Of a stretch of DNA of 37,522 nt, positions 1 through 8,988 are shown piece by piece; position 1 is the stretch's first letter; each line of letters starts with the position of its first letter. The stretch is from DATJSJ01 sp035504175 (GTDB lineage: Bacteria; Pseudomonadota; Alphaproteobacteria; Acetobacterales; Acetobacteraceae), in NCBI GenBank assembly GCA_035504175.1, contig DATJSJ010000130.1:1-37522 (forward strand), read 5' to 3'. The position numbers and the translations under genes were made by a program. The notes under the pieces were generated by a model. That model was not told where the DNA came from. It saw only the letters and a list, made by a program, of their open reading frames with translations, and searched no databases.

Positions 1-30
1 GGCCCCAGACCCCCGTCACTTAAGGAACGG

Positions 31-75
31 ATTGCAAAGGCTGCGCCTTTGCCGGGGTCCAGGGGCAGAGCCCCT
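31..75. repeat. dispersed palindromic intergenic repeat, copy 1
   Basis: Two adjacent hairpins are visible. The first has arms gcaaagg (34-40) and cctttgc (46-52) around the loop ctgcg. The second has arms aggggc (61-66) and gcccct (70-75) around aga. They are joined by a ggggtcc block at 54-60. The same ggggtcc-aggggc-gcccct core occurs inverted at 13741-13766, so this is a repeated element rather than a private terminator. It ends about 20 bases before the rlmJ start codon and leaves room for only a short 5' leader. Family-wide dispersal is inferred from general knowledge of acetic-acid-bacteria genomes. Confidence 0.65.
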
Positions 76-96
76 AGCCTTCCTTTGGCCTCTGCC

Positions 97-915
97 ATGA
101 ATTACCGCCACGCCTTCCACGCCGGAAACTTCGCCGACTGCGTCAAGCACGCGCTGCTCGTCTGTCTGCTGCGCACCCTGCAGCGCAAGCCGGCGCCGCT
201 GCGCGTCCTGGACACTCATGCCGGCGCCGGCCGCTACGACCTGACCGCCGGCCCAGCGGCGCGCACCGGCGAGTGGCGAGCCGGCATCGCCCGTCTGCTC
301 GACGACCCGCCGCGACCGCTCGCGGACTACGCCGCGCTGGTGCAGTGTCTCGGCCTTTATCCCGGCTCCCCCGCGCTGCTTCGTGCCCTGCTGCGGCCGC
401 AGGACCGGCTGGTCTGCTGCGAGCTGCACCCTCAGGATGCGGCAACCCTGCGCCGCCTGTTCGCGGACGACGCCCAGGTCGCGGTGCATGCGCGCGACGC
501 CTGGGAGGCGCTGGGGGCGCTGCTGCCGCCGGCGGAGCGGCGGGGCCTGGTGCTGATCGACCCGCCGTATGAGGCGGAGGACGAGTTTCAGCAACTCGTC
601 GCCGGGCTGTGGCGCGGCCATGCACGCTTCGCGACCGGCGTGTTCGCCGCCTGGTATCCGATCAAGCACCGGGCGCCGGTGCGCGCCTTTCATGCCGCGC
701 TGAGCGAGTCCGGGATGCGTGACATCGTCGCCGCCGAGCTCTGGCTGCGCGAGCCGGTCGATCCGGCGCGGCTGAACGGCTGCGGACTCGCAGTCGTCAA
801 CCCGCCCTGGCAGTTCGAGACCGAGGCGGCGCCGATTCTGGCGGCGCTGCTGCAGCGCCTCGGCACGCGGGAGCCGGGCGAGGGCATGGCGCTGACCCGG
901 CTGGCCAATGAATAG
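97..915 (+). CDS. rlmJ: 23S rRNA (adenine(2030)-N6)-methyltransferase RlmJ
   Basis: This gene encodes 272 residues of the RlmJ/ComJ family. The enzyme methylates N6 of A2030 in 23S rRNA using S-adenosylmethionine. The N-terminus begins MNYRHAFHAGNFADCVKH, the family signature. A SAM-binding segment LDTHAGAGRYDL follows at about residues 38-49, and the catalytic DPPY motif of N6-adenine methyltransferases is at residues 155-158. The ATG at 97 was chosen because it opens exactly on the conserved N-terminus. The open frame extends upstream to 49, but that part lies in the palindromic repeat and has no family resemblance. The stop overlaps the gpsA start by 8 bases, which suggests translational coupling. 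Confidence 0.93.
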   Translation: MNYRHAFHAGNFADCVKHALLVCLLRTLQRKPAPLRVLDTHAGAGRYDLTAGPAARTGEWRAGIARLLDDPPRPLADYAALVQCLGLYPGSPALLRALLRPQDRLVCCELHPQDAATLRRLFADDAQVAVHARDAWEALGALLPPAERRGLVLIDPPYEAEDEFQQLVAGLWRGHARFATGVFAAWYPIKHRAPVRAFHAALSESGMRDIVAAELWLREPVDPARLNGCGLAVVNPPWQFETEAAPILAALLQRLGTREPGEGMALTRLANE

Positions 916-1861
916 GGTGGCAATTCTCGGCGCCGGCGCCTGGGGCACCGCCCTGGCGGTGCAGGCAACGCGGGCCGGAGCAGCGGTGACGCTCTGGGCC
1001 CGCGATCCGGCGCCAATCGCAGGGACACGCGAGAACCCGCGCTTGCCAGGCATTCGCCTGCCGGATTCGGTTGCTGTGACGGGAACTCTGCCCGGAGCCG
1101 GGCAGGATGCGCTGCTGCTCACGATACCGCTTGCGGCGCTGCGCGGGTTGCTTGACCGGATTGCGCCGGCGGGGCCGCTGGTCGTGTGCGCGAAGGGGGT
1201 GGAGCAGGGCAGCCTGCGCCTGCCGCTGGAGATCGTGGCCGCCAGGCATCCCGGCGTGGCGTGCGCCGTGCTGACCGGGCCGAATTTCGCTCGCGAGGTT
1301 GCGCTGGGGCTCCCGACCGCCTCGGTCATCGCGGCCGCGGACGCCGGGCTGCGCCAGCGTCTCATCGGGCTGCTCGGCACGCCGGGCTTTCGTCTCTATG
1401 GCAATGACGATCCGATGGGGGCGCAGGTCGGCGGCGCGGCGAAGAACGTGGTGGCGATCGCGGCCGGGGCGGTGATCGGCGCCGGGCTCGGGGAGAATGC
1501 GCGCGCCGCGCTCGTGACGCGTGGGCTGGCGGAAATCGGCCGGCTGGCGGTGGCGCTGGGCGGGCGAGCGGAGACGGTCGCCGGACTGTCGGGGCTCGGC
1601 GATCTGCTGCTGAGCTGCGCCGGGCCGACCAGCCGGAACTACGCGCTGGGGTTGGCGCTCGGGCGCGGCGAGTCGCTCGACTCGGCGCTGGCGGCCGGCC
1701 GCGGCGTGGTCGAGGGGGTGGCGACGGCGCCGGCGCTGGTGGCCCGGGCGGGCGATCTCGACCTGCCGATCTGCCGCGCCGTGGCGGCGCTGGTCTCCGG
1801 CCGGCTGACCTTGGGGGAGGCCGTCGCGGCGCTGCTTGCCCGTCCGTTGCGGGACGAGTAG
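908..1861 (+). CDS. gpsA: NAD(P)-dependent glycerol-3-phosphate dehydrogenase
   Basis: This gene encodes 317 residues, a normal length for GpsA. The cytoplasmic enzyme reduces dihydroxyacetone phosphate to sn-glycerol-3-phosphate, the backbone precursor of phospholipids. The Rossmann dinucleotide-binding motif GAGAWG is at residues 8-13. A TGPNFA stretch sits mid-protein, and the catalytic-lysine segment GGAAKNVVAIAAG lies near residue 175. The C-terminal helical domain carries the typical GLSGLGDLLLSC motif. The start is the ATG inside the end of rlmJ. murJ begins 9 bases after the stop, so rlmJ-gpsA-murJ-trpS is probably one transcription unit. Confidence 0.95.
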   Translation: MNRVAILGAGAWGTALAVQATRAGAAVTLWARDPAPIAGTRENPRLPGIRLPDSVAVTGTLPGAGQDALLLTIPLAALRGLLDRIAPAGPLVVCAKGVEQGSLRLPLEIVAARHPGVACAVLTGPNFAREVALGLPTASVIAAADAGLRQRLIGLLGTPGFRLYGNDDPMGAQVGGAAKNVVAIAAGAVIGAGLGENARAALVTRGLAEIGRLAVALGGRAETVAGLSGLGDLLLSCAGPTSRNYALGLALGRGESLDSALAAGRGVVEGVATAPALVARAGDLDLPICRAVAALVSGRLTLGEAVAALLARPLRDE

Positions 1862-1870
1862 GCCAGCCGC

Positions 1871-3454
1871 ATGCTGCGCGGCATCATCACGGTCGGCGGC
1901 TGGACGATGGCCAGCCGCATCCTCGGTTTCGCCCGCGACATGCTGATCGCGGCGCTGCTCGGCGCCGGGCCGGTCGCCGACGCGTTCTTCGTCGCGCTGA
2001 AGCTGCCCAACCTGTTCCGCCGGCTGTTCGGCGAGGGCGCGTTCAACGCCGCCTTCGTCCCCGCCTTCGCCGGCATGCTGGCGGCCGAGGGCCAGCCGGC
2101 GGCGCGGCAGTTCGCCGCCGAGGCGTTCAGCGTCATGGCGTTCTGGCTCGGCGCGCTGACCATCGTCGGCGAGATCTTCATGCCGCAGCTCATGGCGGTG
2201 CTCGCGCCGGGGTTTGCCGCGACGCCGGCCAAGTTCGCGCTCGCCGTGGCGCTGTCGCGGATCACCTTTCCCTACCTGATCCTGATCTGCCTCGCCGCAC
2301 TGCTCGCCGGCGTGCTGAACGGGATGGACCGGTTCACCGCCGCCTCCGCCTCGTACCTGCTGTTCAACGCCGTCTCGATCGCGGCGATGCTCTGGCTCAC
2401 GCCCTACGTGCCGACGGTCGGGCACGCGCTGGCCTGGGGTGTCACGGCGTCGGGCGTAGTCCAGCTCGTGGTGCTGATGGCAGCGACGGCGCGGGCCGGC
2501 ATGGCGATGCGGATCCCCCGGCCGCGGTTGACGCCGCAGATGCGGCTGCTGCTGCGGCGCATGGCGCCGGGGCTGGTCGGCGCGGGGGTGACGCAGCTCA
2601 ACCTGGCGATCGACGTGATCATCGCGAGCCTGCTGCCGCCCGGCTCGGTGTCGCTGCTCTACTACGCCGACCGGGTGCAGCAGCTGCCCTTGGGCACGAT
2701 CGGCACCGCCGTCGGCACCGCGCTGCTGCCGCTGCTGTCGCGTCAGGTGCGGGCGGGCGAGGCGGAAGCGGCATCGGACACGATGAACCGGGCGCTGGAG
2801 TATGCGCTGGTGCTGACGCTGCCGGCGGCGCTGGCGCTGGTCGTGGCGCGCGAGCCGGTCATGTCGGTGCTGTTCCAGCGCGGCGCGTTCGGCGCCGCCT
2901 CGGTTGCCGGCAGCGCCGCGGCGCTGGCCGCCTACGCGGTCGGCCTGCCGGCCTTCGTGATCGTCAAGGTGCTGGCGCCGGGCTTCTTCGCCCGCGGCGA
3001 CACCGCCACACCGGTCAAGATCGGCGTCGTCGCGGTGGCGGTGAACCTGGCCCTGAACCTGGTGTTCATGCGGCCGCTGCAGCAGGTCGGGCCGGCGCTC
3101 GCGACCAGCCTTGCCGCGATGTTCAACGTCGCGGGCCTGGCCTGGGCACTGCACCGGCGCGGGCATCTGCGGCTGGATGCGCGGCTGCGCGGGCGGCTGT
3201 GGCGGATGGGGGTCGCGTCGGTTGCGATGGCCGCGGCGCTGGTGCTGGCGGAGCGCAGCGTGTTCGCCGCCCTGAACCGGCCGCACGGCTTGCGCTTCCT
3301 TGGCCTGGCGCTGCTGGTCGGCCTCGGACTTGCCGCCTATTTCGTCGCCGGCGAGGCGATCGGGGCATTCGACCTTCGGGAGTTCGTCGGCACCTTCCTG
3401 CGCCGCCGGCGGCGGGCGGCGGTGCCGCCCAAGCCGGACGCGGCCTCGGCTTGA
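1871..3454 (+). CDS. murJ: lipid II flippase MurJ
   Basis: This gene encodes 527 residues of the MurJ/MviN family (MOP superfamily), which flips lipid-linked peptidoglycan precursors across the inner membrane. The sequence is hydrophobic almost throughout, consistent with about 14 membrane segments. It begins with the characteristic GGWTMASRILGFARDML stretch, followed by GPVADAFFVALKLPNLFRR and FGEGAFNAAFVPAF, which are family signatures of the first cytoplasmic loop. The C-terminus ends in a basic, proline-containing tail (RRRRRAAVPPKPD). It lies 9 bases downstream of gpsA and 31 bases upstream of trpS. No clear Shine-Dalgarno sequence is seen, which fits coupling to gpsA. Confidence 0.95.
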   Translation: MLRGIITVGGWTMASRILGFARDMLIAALLGAGPVADAFFVALKLPNLFRRLFGEGAFNAAFVPAFAGMLAAEGQPAARQFAAEAFSVMAFWLGALTIVGEIFMPQLMAVLAPGFAATPAKFALAVALSRITFPYLILICLAALLAGVLNGMDRFTAASASYLLFNAVSIAAMLWLTPYVPTVGHALAWGVTASGVVQLVVLMAATARAGMAMRIPRPRLTPQMRLLLRRMAPGLVGAGVTQLNLAIDVIIASLLPPGSVSLLYYADRVQQLPLGTIGTAVGTALLPLLSRQVRAGEAEAASDTMNRALEYALVLTLPAALALVVAREPVMSVLFQRGAFGAASVAGSAAALAAYAVGLPAFVIVKVLAPGFFARGDTATPVKIGVVAVAVNLALNLVFMRPLQQVGPALATSLAAMFNVAGLAWALHRRGHLRLDARLRGRLWRMGVASVAMAAALVLAERSVFAALNRPHGLRFLGLALLVGLGLAAYFVAGEAIGAFDLREFVGTFLRRRRRAAVPPKPDAASA

Positions 3455-3485
3455 CCGGAGCGCGGCGGCACCGGAAAAGCCCGGC

Positions 3486-4505
3486 ATGCAGCGCATTTTC
3501 TCCGGCATCCAGCCGTCCGGGGTCCCGACCCTGGGCAATTATCTCGGCGCGATCCGCAATTGGGTCGGCCTGCAGCGCGACCATGAGTGCATCTGGTGCG
3601 TGGTCGACATGCACGCGATCACGGTCTGGCAGGACCCGGAGGGGCTGCGGGCGCAGACGCGGGAGATGGCGGCGGCGCTGCTCGCCTGCGGCCTCGACCC
3701 GGAGCGGCACATCCTGTTCCCGCAATCGGCGGTCTCCGCGCATGCGCGGCTGGCCTGGATCTGCAACTGCATCGCACGGCTCGGCTGGCTGAACCGGATG
3801 ACGCAGTTCAAGGACAAGGCGGGCAAGGATCGGGAGAATGCCTCGGCCGGGCTGTACGTCTATCCCAACCTGATGGCGGCCGACATCCTCGCCTACAAGG
3901 CGACGCGCGTGCCGGTGGGCGACGACCAGCGCCAGCATCTCGAACTCGCCAACGACGTCGGACAGAAGTTCAACCACGATTACGGCGCCGATTTCTTCCC
4001 GCTGATCGAGCCGCTGATCCTCGGTCCGGCGGCGCGGGTGATGAGCCTGCGCGACGGCACCAGGAAGATGTCGAAATCGGATCCGTCGGATCAGAGCCGG
4101 ATCAACCTGACCGACGACGCCGATACGATCGCGCTGAAGATCCGTCGCGCCAAGACCGACCCGGAGCCGTTGCCGGACGAGCCGGGCGGGCTGGCGCAGC
4201 GGCCGGAAGCGCGCAACCTCGTCGGTATCTATGCCGCACTCTCCGATGCCGATCCGGCCGCGGTGCTGGCCGAGCATGGCGGCAAGGGATTCGGCGTCTT
4301 CAAGGAGGCGTTGGCGGCGCTGCTCGTCGCGCGGCTCGAGCCGATCGCCGCGGAGACGCGACGGCTGCTGGCCGATCCCGGCGCGATCGATGCCATATTG
4401 TTCGATGGGGCGGCACGGGCCGCGGCGATCGCCGAGCCGATCGTCTCCGAGGCGGAACGGATGGTCGGATTTCTGAAGCCGGGGGACCGGGGCGCCCGCG
4501 CTTGA
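3486..4505 (+). CDS. trpS: tryptophanyl-tRNA synthetase
   Basis: This gene encodes 339 residues of a class I aminoacyl-tRNA synthetase that charges tRNA-Trp. The N-terminal SGIQPSG motif (about residues 6-12) and TLGN (15-18, the HIGH equivalent) form the ATP site. KMSKS is intact at residues 194-198. The GDDQRQHLELA segment near residue 140 is the amino-acid-binding element. The start is the ATG opening on MQRIFSGIQPSG; the open frame extends upstream into murJ but that is a shadow. In alphaproteobacteria murJ and trpS are often adjacent, which supports the assignment. Confidence 0.96.
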   Translation: MQRIFSGIQPSGVPTLGNYLGAIRNWVGLQRDHECIWCVVDMHAITVWQDPEGLRAQTREMAAALLACGLDPERHILFPQSAVSAHARLAWICNCIARLGWLNRMTQFKDKAGKDRENASAGLYVYPNLMAADILAYKATRVPVGDDQRQHLELANDVGQKFNHDYGADFFPLIEPLILGPAARVMSLRDGTRKMSKSDPSDQSRINLTDDADTIALKIRRAKTDPEPLPDEPGGLAQRPEARNLVGIYAALSDADPAAVLAEHGGKGFGVFKEALAALLVARLEPIAAETRRLLADPGAIDAILFDGAARAAAIAEPIVSEAERMVGFLKPGDRGARA

Positions 4506-4604
4506 AGCGGGCGGACGCATGCCGCTATGGTCGGTGCGCAAGGGCTGCCCTCGGGCGCACGGCCGTTGCCGCTCCTGCGCATTTCCTTCGGGACGAGGTC
4601 TGGC

Positions 4605-5150
4605 ATGTATTTCCCGCCTTACGCCCGCCTCAGCCAGTGCATGCAGGTCGCGGCGGATGGCCAGACCGTCACCATGCCGATGGAGGTGCTGAAGCTGCTG
4701 GTTCGCAACGCCGCGGCCAACGGCCTGATGGATCAGGCATGGTATGCCGGCGCCTATCGCGATGTCGCGGAGGCGATCCGCGGCGGGCGCATTCTGGATG
4801 CGCTCAGCCATTTCTCCGAAGCCGGTTATTTCGAGGGGCGGCGGCCGCGCATCTTCAAGGTCAACGAGCCTTGGTACACGCGGCGCTACACCGATGTCGC
4901 GGCCAGCATCAGCAGCGGCAAGATCGCCTCGGCGCACACGCACTACAACGCCAACGGCTATTACGAGGGCCGGGCTCCGGGGCCGGAGGCGCTCGAGGAA
5001 GTCGATACCTGGAACCGGGTGATCGACAAGCATGCCGCTGTATCCTCGCCGGTCACCCCGTCTGCTGCCGCCCCGTCTGTTGCTGCCCCATCTTCTGCTG
5101 CCGCGTCTGCCGCCCCATCGTCCGCTGCCGCATCGTCGGAGAGCGGGTGA
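4605..5150 (+). CDS. small two-repeat protein with Ala/Ser/Pro tail, upstream of a glycosyltransferase
   Basis: This gene encodes 181 residues with no enzyme motif I recognise. Two copies of a roughly 40-residue unit stand out. Each has the pattern W-Y-x3-Y-x-D-V-A, a G-containing turn, then A-x2-H-(F/Y)-x3-G-Y-(F/Y)-E-G-R. The first begins near DQAWYAGAYRDVA and the second near NEPWYTRRYTDVA. Such units occur in proteins linked to polysaccharide glycosyltransferases in this group, so a role beside the next gene is inferred. The last 35 or so residues are almost only A, S, P and V, encoded by imperfect tandem repeats at about 5056-5135. The ATG at 4605 is preferred over 4527 because the intervening 26 residues look like trpS-trpS spacer sequence. 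No signal peptide is seen. Confidence 0.72.
   Translation: MYFPPYARLSQCMQVAADGQTVTMPMEVLKLLVRNAAANGLMDQAWYAGAYRDVAEAIRGGRILDALSHFSEAGYFEGRRPRIFKVNEPWYTRRYTDVAASISSGKIASAHTHYNANGYYEGRAPGPEALEEVDTWNRVIDKHAAVSSPVTPSAAAPSVAAPSSAAASAAPSSAAASSESG
5056..5135 (+). repeat. imperfect short tandem repeat encoding an Ala/Ser/Pro tail
   Basis: Units resembling ccgtctgctgccgcc recur about five times with substitutions, and the unit lengths are multiples of three. The array encodes the low-complexity C-terminus of the preceding small protein. It is also open in the frame of the downstream glycosyltransferase, which makes the true start of that gene hard to place. Confidence 0.5.
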
Positions 5151-5190
5151 TTTCCTCCCGCCGGGGCGAAGTCCGCCGGAATCCGCAGCG

Positions 5191-8100
5191 TTGAGACAAG
5201 CTGGCAGCCCGGCGCGCAAGCCGGCCCGCGGGCGCGTCGCCACCGCGCGCGAACGCGCGCCGCGACATGCCGCGGCGCCACGCCTGGTGTTCTTCACCAT
5301 CGTCGCCAACAACTATCTCGCCTATGCGCGCACGCTGGTGGAGTCGATTGCCGCGCAGCATCCCGCAAGCGCGCGCTACGTGTTCCTGTGTGACGAACCG
5401 GTGGCCGGCGGCGCGCTCGCAGGGCTTGCGGAGCTGGTGCCGGCGCGCGCCCTGGGCATCGACGGTTTCGCGGCGATGGCGTTTGCCTATGACGTGATGG
5501 AGTTCTCGACCGCGATCAAGCCGTCCTGCTTCCTGTGGCTCGCCGCCCGGCATCCCGACGCGATCGGCCTCATCTATCTCGATCCCGACATCCTGGTGAC
5601 GGCGCCGCTCGAGCACGTGGAGCGGGCACTCTCGGACGGCGCGAGCCTGGTGCTGACGCCGCACATGACGGCGCCGCTGCAGGATGGCGCGCTGCCCGAC
5701 GATCTCACCATCATGAAGTCGGGCTGCTACAATCTCGGCTTCGCGGCGTTCCGGATGACGCCGGAAAGCCGCGACTTCCTCGGCTGGTGGCGCGATCGCT
5801 GCCGGCGCGATGCGGTGGTCGATATCGAGGGCAACCGCTTCACCGACCAGCGCTGGATGGACATGGCACCGTGCTTCGTGCGCGGCACGCACATCCTGCA
5901 CCATCACTCCTACAATCTCGCCTACTGGAACCTGCTGCACCGGCGGGTGACGCGACGCGGGCAGCAGACGCTGGTCGATGGCGAGGCGCTGCGTTTCGTG
6001 CATTTCTCCGGCGTCAATCCCGCCGATCCGACCGCCTTCTCCAAGCACCAGAACCGCTTCACGACGGAGACGATCGGCGCGCTGCGGCCGCTGTTCGAGG
6101 ACTACCTCGCGCGCGTCGTGCGGCACGGCTGGGCCGAGTTCCGGCAAATTCCCTACGCCTATGGCCGCTTCATCAGCGGACGGGCGGTGCATGAGATGAT
6201 GCGGCGCTCGTTCCGGCGGCATGAAGCCGAGTTCGAAGGCGATCCGTTCGCCGGCGACGGCGGTCTGTTCGACACGGTCGAACCGTCGCTGACCGCGCTC
6301 GGGCCGCCCGGCGTCACGCGGGTGATGTATGAGCTCTGGCAGCGCCGGCGGGATTTGCAGCGCCGTCTCGACATCGAAACGCCGGACGGCCGGGAGGAAT
6401 ATCTGCGCTGGTTCGGCGAAGGCGGTGGCGCCGAGGCCGGGCTCGACGAGGCCTCGATCGCCGCGGCCGGCGCGGTGCTGGCGCAGCGGGAGACGATTCT
6501 ACCCGCGCTGCTGCCCTGGCCGCCGCAGGCGGCGGAGGTGTTCGACGGCCCGCGCGGGGCGCTCGACGCCTGGCTCGCCGAGCCGGTGCCGCTCAACGTG
6601 CTGACCGACGCGGTAGGTGCGCCGATCCCGCGCCAGCTGGCGCTGGTCTGGGAGAAGCGCACCGATCTGCAACAGCATTTCCGCAATCAGAGCGAGGCGG
6701 AGCTGCAGGATTTTCTGCTCTGGTGCCTGCTGTCCGGCGTCGCCGAGGGCGAGGTGGATCTGTCGCTGATCGCACCCAGCGTTGCTTCGTTCATGGACGC
6801 GGTTGAAGAGGAGGGCACCGACGAGACGCCGCCGGTGACCCGGCTCATGCGCCTGCTGGCGCCGTGGTACAGCGGCCCGTTCCGCCAGCAAGTGGACGGG
6901 TTTCCGGGTAACGTTGCGGGCCGGCAGGCCATGGCGATCTGGCTCGCCGCCTTCTGCTCGCGCGCGCGCGGCTGGCCTGAGGGCTACACCGGGGCGGTCG
7001 CCGCCTGGAACCGCGCGCGGGCGCCCGGCTCGGCGCAGGGGGGCGTGCCGATCTGCAGGCTGCTCTACGCGATGTGGGCGCTGCGCACCGATGTGCGGGA
7101 GGTTTGCGACCTCCGCACGCTGGAAGGGCAGCTTCGTTTCTGTGCCTGGGTCATATGCTACGGCATGCGGGAATTCGACGTGCCGCCGGATGCGCTGCCG
7201 GACTCCTTCGCGGGCTTCCTGGCGCAGCCGGCGCCCGGCGCCGTGCCCGGCTTTCTGCGCTTGCATTCGCTCGCCTGGGCGGGGCGCGCGGATTTACGCC
7301 AGCTCTTCGACCCGACCGGGCATCAGGGTCAGGCGGCACTGATCGCGGCGCTGGCCGCCGAGCCGGACGATCCGTGGAGCATCTCCGCCTGGCTGCGCCG
7401 GATCAGCGCTCAGCCACCCGCCACGCTCGCACCGAAAGTCGCGACATCGCCGGCGCGTGTCGTGCTGACGGGCCTGGTACGGGTCGCGTCCGGACGTGGC
7501 GCGGATGTGCGCATGACGGCCGCCGCGTTGCGCGCGCATGATGTCGCCTGCGCCTTTCTCGACCACCAGAGCGGCGAGTACAGCGACGCGGATGGTGCCA
7601 GCCTTCCGGCCGGGGCGCTGCAGCCCGCGATCAACATCGTGCATTGCAACGCCGACACGGCGATGCGCGACTACCTGTTCCTGCGCCGCAATGGCGCCGC
7701 GCGTCCCTACGCGATCGGTTTCTGGGCCTGGGAACTCGCGCGTCTGCCGGCGGAATGGAACACCGCCTTCGCCTTCTACGACGAGATCTGGGCCTCCACC
7801 CGCTTCGCCTGCGAGGCGTTTCGCGCCGCCTCGCCGCGGCCGGTGACGCTGATGCCGATGGCCGTGGAGCTGCCCGCGACCGACCCCGCACTCGGCCGCG
7901 GCGATTTCGGCCTGCCCGACGACGCTTTCCTGTTCTATTTCGGCTTCGATTTCCGCTCATACGTGCAACGCAAGAATCCCGAGGCAGCGCTGGCCGCCTT
8001 CCGCGAAGCCTTCCCGCGCGGCGACGAGAAAGTGGCACTGGTGGTCAAGACGCTCGCCGGCGAGCAGCATGCGGCAGAGCTCGAGACGCTGCTGAAACTG

Positions 8101-8610
8101 GCCGGCGGCGATCCGCGTGTCATCGTCCGCGATCGCGAGTACGACGCACGCGCGCTGGCGACGCTCGTCTCGCTTTGCGACTGCTTCGTCTCGCTGCACC
8201 GGTCGGAAGGATTCGGGCGCGGCCCGGCCGAGGCGATGTTGCTCGGCAAGCCGGTGATCGCGACCGACTATTCCGGCAATGTCGACTTCATGGATGCCGC
8301 CAATTCGCTGCTGGTCGATTACCGGCTGATACCGGTGCCGCGCGACGCCTATCCGGGCTGGCTTGGACAGGAATGGGCTGATCCCGATCCGTCGCATGCC
8401 GCCGCGCACATGCGCCACCTCGTCTCCGATCCGGAGTTCGGCCGCCGTCTCGGTGAGGCAGCGCGCCGGACCATCCGCACCAGCCACAGCGCCGCCGCGG
8501 TGGGCGCGCGGATGCTGGCCCGACTTCAGGAGATCGGCGGGCTCGGGGCCCGCCGCGCCGCGGTGCCCGCCACGGGGCGACGCCGGCGCGCGCGGGCGAT
8601 GGCGGAGTAA
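5191..8610 (+). CDS. large bifunctional glycosyltransferase (GT-A domain + W/R/DL repeats + GT4 domain)
   Basis: This gene encodes about 1139 residues from a TTG at 5191. The first 350 residues form a GT-A-like nucleotide-sugar transferase. It starts VFFTIVANNYLAYARTL, has the metal-binding DPD motif (LDPDILV, D131), and has a late HHSYNLAYWN histidine cluster near residues 236-245. The middle (about 6300-7370) holds degenerate repeats built around L-x2-W-x2-R-x-D-L-x3-F, clear at four places (ELWQRRRDLQRRL, LVWEKRTDLQQHF, AMWALRTDVREVC, LAWAGRADLRQLF), with a fifth weak copy near 6835. The C-terminal 370 residues are a GT-B/GT4 transferase with the EX7E motif E1006-GFGRGPA-E1014 followed by AMLLGKPVIAT. 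Start choice is uncertain: TTG 5191 and GTG 5287 are in frame. The open frame runs back to 5032, but that part overlaps the upstream gene. The acceptor is unknown; a surface polysaccharide or glycan is likely. Confidence 0.85.
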   Translation: MRQAGSPARKPARGRVATARERAPRHAAAPRLVFFTIVANNYLAYARTLVESIAAQHPASARYVFLCDEPVAGGALAGLAELVPARALGIDGFAAMAFAYDVMEFSTAIKPSCFLWLAARHPDAIGLIYLDPDILVTAPLEHVERALSDGASLVLTPHMTAPLQDGALPDDLTIMKSGCYNLGFAAFRMTPESRDFLGWWRDRCRRDAVVDIEGNRFTDQRWMDMAPCFVRGTHILHHHSYNLAYWNLLHRRVTRRGQQTLVDGEALRFVHFSGVNPADPTAFSKHQNRFTTETIGALRPLFEDYLARVVRHGWAEFRQIPYAYGRFISGRAVHEMMRRSFRRHEAEFEGDPFAGDGGLFDTVEPSLTALGPPGVTRVMYELWQRRRDLQRRLDIETPDGREEYLRWFGEGGGAEAGLDEASIAAAGAVLAQRETILPALLPWPPQAAEVFDGPRGALDAWLAEPVPLNVLTDAVGAPIPRQLALVWEKRTDLQQHFRNQSEAELQDFLLWCLLSGVAEGEVDLSLIAPSVASFMDAVEEEGTDETPPVTRLMRLLAPWYSGPFRQQVDGFPGNVAGRQAMAIWLAAFCSRARGWPEGYTGAVAAWNRARAPGSAQGGVPICRLLYAMWALRTDVREVCDLRTLEGQLRFCAWVICYGMREFDVPPDALPDSFAGFLAQPAPGAVPGFLRLHSLAWAGRADLRQLFDPTGHQGQAALIAALAAEPDDPWSISAWLRRISAQPPATLAPKVATSPARVVLTGLVRVASGRGADVRMTAAALRAHDVACAFLDHQSGEYSDADGASLPAGALQPAINIVHCNADTAMRDYLFLRRNGAARPYAIGFWAWELARLPAEWNTAFAFYDEIWASTRFACEAFRAASPRPVTLMPMAVELPATDPALGRGDFGLPDDAFLFYFGFDFRSYVQRKNPEAALAAFREAFPRGDEKVALVVKTLAGEQHAAELETLLKLAGGDPRVIVRDREYDARALATLVSLCDCFVSLHRSEGFGRGPAEAMLLGKPVIATDYSGNVDFMDAANSLLVDYRLIPVPRDAYPGWLGQEWADPDPSHAAAHMRHLVSDPEFGRRLGEAARRTIRTSHSAAAVGARMLARLQEIGGLGARRAAVPATGRRRRARAMAE

Positions 8611-8988
8611 CGGCGCCTTCGGCCGCGCCCGACGTCCGCCGCCTTCTGGCTGCCAGCCACCGAGCCGCCCGCAGCATCAGCCGCATCCATCCGCGTGGAA
8701 AGGCGGCGGGAGACGCCGACGTCACGCCGTGGCCGGTTTGGGCATGGTGGGCAACGGTCCGGCGCAATGCACACGATCACAATGGGTACAATAGTGTGAA
8801 GATGAGGGTTCCGTCCTGAGGCAATTGTCGTGATCGCGGAAGGTGAAAATGATCTGTCATACAGGAGCCTTCCCGAAACGAGCTCAATGTCCCTGATACG
8901 AGTTAAATCTCGTTGATCTCCCCCATATGTGACTCGGCAATCCCGGTTCCGGCGTATTCTGCGGCATCGTCGTTGGAGATCACAGACG
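8611..8988. other. 378-base gap without a convincing gene
   Basis: The base composition shifts to AT-richer sequence from about 8760 onward. Two small dyads are visible: cacac (8770-8774) with gtgtg (8794-8798), and acgag (8898-8902) with ctcgt (8909-8913) around ttaaat. A TACAAT hexamer lies at 8787-8792 without a good -35 partner. No open frame here has coding character. It may hold the 3' end of the glycosyltransferase transcript and the promoter of the small gene that follows. Confidence 0.5.

Noticed and set aside
797..3538. 913-codon open frame on the minus strand
   Set aside because: It is antisense to gpsA and murJ, has an R/Q/H/G-rich composition typical of GC-rich shadow frames, and matches no family.
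5032..5190. N-terminal extension of the glycosyltransferase to the ATG at 5032
   Set aside because: The added 53 residues are P/L/R-rich and come from the other protein's tandem repeat read in a different frame.
3123..5312. 729-codon open frame on the minus strand over trpS
   Set aside because: It is a shadow of trpS and neighbours; trpS has every motif on the other strand.
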